From contig DATLRV010000026.1 of NCBI GenBank assembly GCA_035534455.1, forward strand, positions 1 through 33,539: a stretch of 33,539 nucleotides of DNA, written 5' to 3'. Source of the stretch: JAJYVT01 sp035534455 (lineage in GTDB: Bacteria; Actinomycetota; Acidimicrobiia; Acidimicrobiales; RAAP-2). The notes under the pieces are model-generated. The model searched no databases, was not told where the DNA came from, and was given only the letters and a program-made list of their open reading frames with translations. The position numbers were made by a program, and so were the translations under genes. Shown here piece by piece: positions 30,628 to 33,539 of the stretch; positions within the stretch are counted from its first letter, which is position 1; every line of letters begins with the position of its first letter.

Positions 30628-31821
30628 GTGAACGGCGTCAAGACCGAGATCCGGCCGGGAGTGTGGCGTCTCCGTGTGTACGCCGGGCGCCGAGCGAACG
30701 GCACGCCGATTCAGATCAACAAGACGTTCGTGTCGCCCGAAGCGGCGAAGGGAAGGGCCCGCCAAGGCGATGGCACCAGGCTCGCCGACCGCGAGCTGGC
30801 GAAGATGGTGGCGAAGGTCGACAAGGGCAATGCGACGACCGGGACCGAGACGCTCGCCGATCTCCTCGACCGGTGGCTCGCTCACTGCAAGTCGATCGGT
30901 CGCTCCCCCACCACCGTGCGCGAGTACGAGCGGATCGCCGAGAAGGTGATCCGACCGGAGTTGGGTAAGGTCCGGCTCGCCAAGCTGACCGCGGGCGACC
31001 TCGACCGCCTCTATGCCAAGCTGACCGCCAAGGGCAACAAGGCGACCACGGTGCGCCGAGTGCACGCGCTCATTGGCGCCGCCTTGCACCAGGCGGAGAA
31101 CTGGACACTCGTCGAGCGAAACGTCGCCCGTCGAGCATCACCTCCGGTGGTCTACGCGGCACAGGTCGACGCTCCCGACCCATCGCAGGTGCGGGCGATC
31201 GTTGAAGCGGCCGAGAAGGTCGAACCCGCACTCGCCGCCATGCTCCTGATCGCGGCGGTCACCGGCGCGCGGCGTGGCGAGCTGTGCGCGCTTCGCTGGT
31301 CCGACATCGACTGGCAGGCGGGCACGCTGACCATCGACCGCTCGGTCTATGAGGTTGCCGGCGGCGGCTGGGCCGAGAAGTCGACCAAGACGCACCAGGT
31401 TCGACGGATCGGGCTCGACGACTTCGCCCTCGAAGTCCTACGACGGCACCGGGCGAACGTCGATGCACTGGCGTCGGACCTCGCGCTCCACGTGCTCGCT
31501 GGCGGGTTCATCTTCTCCCGCTCGCCGGTTGGTGCCGAGCCGTACCGGCCCGACGTGTTGACCAAGTTCACGATCCGGGTGGCCAGGAAGGCGAAGGTCC
31601 CGACGCACCTGCACGCGCTGCGACACTTCTCCGCTACCCAGGCGATCGGCGCTGGGTACGACGCCGTAACGGTCGGAGCCCGGCTCGGCCACGCTGACCC
31701 GTCCGTCACGCTCCGGGTCTACAGCCACGCCCTCGAGCAGCGCGACCGGGATCTCGCGGCTTCTCTCGGGAGGGCCCTCGCACCAAGGTCGGGCGGACTG
31801 GGAGAACACCCGACCGAGTAG
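30628..31821 (+). CDS. tyrosine recombinase / phage-type integrase
   Basis: Site-specific integrase of 397 residues, presumably acting on the adjacent tRNA-Lys. The catalytic set is complete: R215 in TGARRGELCALRW, H329 and R332 in HALRH, H355 in LGHADPS, and nucleophile Y365 in RVYSH. Before it are an N-terminal arm-binding-like beta region (VWRLRVYAGRRANGTPIQINKTF) and a SAM-like core-binding domain (TLADLLDRWLAHCKSIGRSPTTVREYERIAEKVI, about 75-160). Start GTG 30628 is favoured by the TACAAT box seven bases upstream; GTG 30610 is in frame too. The frame runs open far upstream through the tRNA, which is not coding. It reads away from the tRNA into the element. Confidence 0.95.
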   Translation: MNGVKTEIRPGVWRLRVYAGRRANGTPIQINKTFVSPEAAKGRARQGDGTRLADRELAKMVAKVDKGNATTGTETLADLLDRWLAHCKSIGRSPTTVREYERIAEKVIRPELGKVRLAKLTAGDLDRLYAKLTAKGNKATTVRRVHALIGAALHQAENWTLVERNVARRASPPVVYAAQVDAPDPSQVRAIVEAAEKVEPALAAMLLIAAVTGARRGELCALRWSDIDWQAGTLTIDRSVYEVAGGGWAEKSTKTHQVRRIGLDDFALEVLRRHRANVDALASDLALHVLAGGFIFSRSPVGAEPYRPDVLTKFTIRVARKAKVPTHLHALRHFSATQAIGAGYDAVTVGARLGHADPSVTLRVYSHALEQRDRDLAASLGRALAPRSGGLGEHPTE

Positions 31822-32118
31822 GTTCCTGCGGGACGTCCGAACGCGCACTCGTCACTGTTCGCGGGTCCGCGCGATCGGAGGCGAAGATACTCGGCTTCGG
31901 ATCTGCGGGGTGGGACCGCATGCGACTACCGCGCTCGCGATAGTTGCGTGTCCATGAACGGCACTTCGAGGACAGGGGTTCCCACGCGATAGTGGGACAG
32001 GAGGGGGAGGGCGGTAGACGTCACTACCCAATGATTCGACAGGAACATCTGAAGTGGCGGCGGACCCCCGCGCGATCGCTCACCAGGAAGGTCGAATATC
32101 TACCCAACCCGTGAGTAA
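31822..32118. other. gap between integrase and insertion sequence, no gene seen
   Basis: About 300 bases inside the integrated element, with more mixed base composition than the host genes. Short frames here are not convincing. Near its right end GGCGGACCC at 32059-32067 is the exact complement of the first nine bases of the following insertion sequence. Confidence 0.6.
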
Positions 32119-32144
32119 GGGTCCGCCACAGGATTAGTCGCGAG
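32119..32144 (+). repeat. left terminal inverted repeat of the insertion sequence
   Basis: Begins GGGTCCGCCACAGG and ends TCGCGAG, pairing with 33371-33396 at 19 of 26 positions, including a perfect last seven. Confidence 0.75.
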
Positions 32145-32147
32145 TAG

Positions 32148-32153
32148 TACCCT
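32148..32153 (+). promoter_or_regulatory. candidate -10 box of the transposase gene
   Basis: TACCCT, the same hexamer as at 12311, ends six bases before GTG 32160; the left inverted repeat occupies the region where a -35 box would lie. Confidence 0.4.
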
Positions 32154-32159
32154 GATGGT

Positions 32160-33368
32160 GTGGAAGTGTCTCCCGAAGGCTTGGCGAAGTTCTTCGAGAC
32201 GGCGCTGCCGCATCTGGACGAACGCCAGCGGCGTGTCGTCGTCGGATCGATGGTGCTTGCACTCGGACGCGGTGGCCAGGCGCGAGTGGTCGAGGCGTCA
32301 CACATGAGCTCGTCGACGGTGAACACCGCGACCCGCCAGGTGCGAGCGGGCATCGAGCCCTCGGACCGGGTGCGAGAGGCCGGTGCCGGGGACAAGCCAG
32401 CGATCGACAAGCAGCCCGGGCTCATGGAAGCGCTCGACGAGCTGGTGCACCCAGAGACCCGCGGCACGCCGATGTCGGCGTTGCGCTGGACGCTCAAGTC
32501 GACCTACGAGCTGGCACGGGATCTGCAGTCCAGGGGCTTCAGTGCCTCCGCCGAGCTGGTGCGGCGCCTGCTCCACCAGATGGGCTACTCGCTGCAGGCG
32601 CCGGCCAAGCAGAACGAAGGCACCCAGCACCCCGACCGCGACGCGCAGTTCTCCTACCTGAACGACCAGGCGATGCGGCGCCTCAACAGGGGTGAGCCGG
32701 TGATCAGTGTCGACACGAAGAAGAAGGAACTCATCGGCAACTACGCCAACAGGGGCAAGGAGTGGCAGCCAAAGGGCGAGCCCCACCGGGTCAACGTCCA
32801 CGACTTCAAAGACGTCTCGTTGGGCGAGTTCGCCAAGGCCATCCCCTACGGCGTCTACGACGTCGGCAACGACGAGGGGTGGGTCGCAGTGGGCGACTCG
32901 GCCGACACCGCGGAGTTCGCCGTCGAGTCCATCCGCCGCTGGTGGAACACGCTCGGCCGGGTCCGCTTCCCGAACGCCAAGCGCCTTCTCATCACCGCCG
33001 ATGCCGGGGGATCGAACGGCTATCGGGTCCGTGCCTGGAAGTGGCACCTCGCCGAGCTCGCGAAGGAGACCGGGCTCGAGATCACCGTGTGCCACTACCC
33101 GCCGGGAACCTCCAAGTGGAACAAGATCGAACACCGGCTCTTCAGCTTCATCTCGATGAACTGGCGCGGACGGCCCCTCACCGACATCCGAACCATCATC
33201 GAGCTGATTGTGTCGACCAAGACCAAGACCGGCCTCACCGTGCAGGCCGACTACAACTCGAACTGGTATCCAACCGGCCAGAAGATCACCGATCACGACT
33301 TCAACGCCATCCCACTTCGCCGTCACGACTGGCATGGCGACTGGAACTACACCATCACTGCGGCCTGA
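32160..33368 (+). CDS. ISAzo13-family transposase
   Basis: A 402-residue DDE transposase of the ISAzo13 / Rhodopirellula transposase (DDE_Tnp_ISAZ013) family, a usual length. The acidic triad is readable as D185 in SVDTKKKELIGNY, D281 in ITADAGGSNGYR, and E324 in HYPPGTSKWNKIEHRLFS. The N-terminal ~110 residues hold a helix-turn-helix (ALGRGGQARVVEASHMSSSTVNTA) and a second one around RGFSASAELVRRLLHQMGYSLQ. The frame is uninterrupted, so the element may still be active. The start is the GTG six bases after TACCCT. Confidence 0.95.
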   Translation: MEVSPEGLAKFFETALPHLDERQRRVVVGSMVLALGRGGQARVVEASHMSSSTVNTATRQVRAGIEPSDRVREAGAGDKPAIDKQPGLMEALDELVHPETRGTPMSALRWTLKSTYELARDLQSRGFSASAELVRRLLHQMGYSLQAPAKQNEGTQHPDRDAQFSYLNDQAMRRLNRGEPVISVDTKKKELIGNYANRGKEWQPKGEPHRVNVHDFKDVSLGEFAKAIPYGVYDVGNDEGWVAVGDSADTAEFAVESIRRWWNTLGRVRFPNAKRLLITADAGGSNGYRVRAWKWHLAELAKETGLEITVCHYPPGTSKWNKIEHRLFSFISMNWRGRPLTDIRTIIELIVSTKTKTGLTVQADYNSNWYPTGQKITDHDFNAIPLRRHDWHGDWNYTITAA

Positions 33369-33370
33369 AC

Positions 33371-33396
33371 CTCGCGAACAATTCCGCGGCGAGCCC
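33371..33396 (-). repeat. right terminal inverted repeat of the insertion sequence
   Basis: Read on the minus strand it begins GGGCTCGCCGCGG and ends TCGCGAG, matching the left repeat at 19 of 26 positions. It starts two bases after the transposase stop codon. Confidence 0.75.
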
Positions 33397-33438
33397 TAAG
33401 CCTCGATCCACCGCGCAGACCCGGCTGACCGCCTGTCG

Positions 33439-33539
33439 ATGACCGGGCGGGAGCGGGAGTGCCACTCGGCACTGCTGAAACGCCGGCACGACCCGAGCAT
33501 GGGCGTGACCGACCAGAGACTCTTGTGGTTGGCGGGATG
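33439..33539 (+). CDS. possible start of a gene running off the window
   Basis: From ATG 33439 the frame is open for 33 codons to the edge, giving a charged, helix-like peptide (RERECHSALLKRRHDPSMG then VTDQRLLWLAG). No ribosome site or -10 box is evident. It could be the first cargo gene of the tRNA-Lys element or chance. Confidence 0.25.
   Translation, partial: MTGRERECHSALLKRRHDPSMGVTDQRLLWLAG

Larger units (their letters stand above)
32119..33396 (+). mobile_element. ISAzo13-family insertion sequence, apparently complete (about 1.28 kb)
   Basis: One transposase gene is framed by imperfect 26-bp terminal inverted repeats (32119-32144 and 33371-33396, 19 of 26 matching, both ends beginning GGG when read inward). 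The trinucleotide TAA flanks both sides as a direct repeat (32116-32118 and 33397-33399), as expected for a target duplication. It sits inside the tRNA-Lys element. The family is set by the transposase. Confidence 0.8.

Overview
The window looks like chromosomal DNA of a high-GC actinobacterium. Evidence is the very GC-rich third codon positions, an F420-type luciferase-like oxidoreductase, a WS/DGAT acyltransferase, SpoIID/cell-wall-binding-repeat and S53 secreted proteins, and many genes with a TAnnnT box 6-9 bases before the start codon instead of a Shine-Dalgarno site. Class Acidimicrobiia is my best guess, by inference only. Most of the window is ordinary core and metabolic gene content; both ends carry mobile DNA.

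Left part (1-8414). The first 59 bases hold the N-terminus of an IS1595-like transposase (minus strand). Next come tRNA-Gly(GCC), a WS/DGAT acyltransferase with dut behind it on the minus strand, and, divergently, orn overlapping an acyl-CoA synthetase. A 1-Cys peroxiredoxin faces the other way. Then follow an enoyl-CoA hydratase overlapping a HAD-IB phosphatase, and an LLM-class oxidoreductase. The theme is lipid and acyl-CoA metabolism plus nucleotide and RNA housekeeping.

Middle (8482-20760). This part contains a secreted SpoIID + cell-wall-binding-repeat protein; a divergent group-1 glycosyltransferase; a small membrane-anchored protein behind a 21-bp tandem repeat; a nucleoside-phosphorylase-like protein; a 457-bp gap with short repeats and a possible 35-residue protein; a TetR regulator; a DUF2237 protein; a DedA membrane protein; a stand-alone condensation-domain protein that has lost its catalytic His pair; a hotdog thioesterase; an S53 protease with Ig-like tail; and a broken cytidylate-kinase-like gene. 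Several intergenic stretches carry short GC-rich tandem duplications.

Right-middle (20761-30342). A minus-strand branched-chain amino-acid-type ABC operon (binding protein, fused LivH-LivM permease, LivG, LivF) is divergent from an aldehyde dehydrogenase, with a small palindrome between them. A dienelactone hydrolase follows, then an envelope pair on the minus strand: a polysaccharide deacetylase and an MGDG-synthase-like glycosyltransferase.

Right end (30488-33539). tRNA-Lys(CTT) is followed within 70 bases by a tyrosine integrase reading away from it, the classic left edge of an integrated element. Inside it lies a complete ISAzo13-family insertion sequence, with 26-bp imperfect inverted repeats and a TAA target duplication that I could read by eye. 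The rest of the element, and any cargo, lies beyond the window. I did not find a clearly novel multi-gene system. The best leads are the His-less condensation protein, the kinase-like gene with a probable homopolymer frameshift, the small-ORF candidates, and the tRNA-Lys element.
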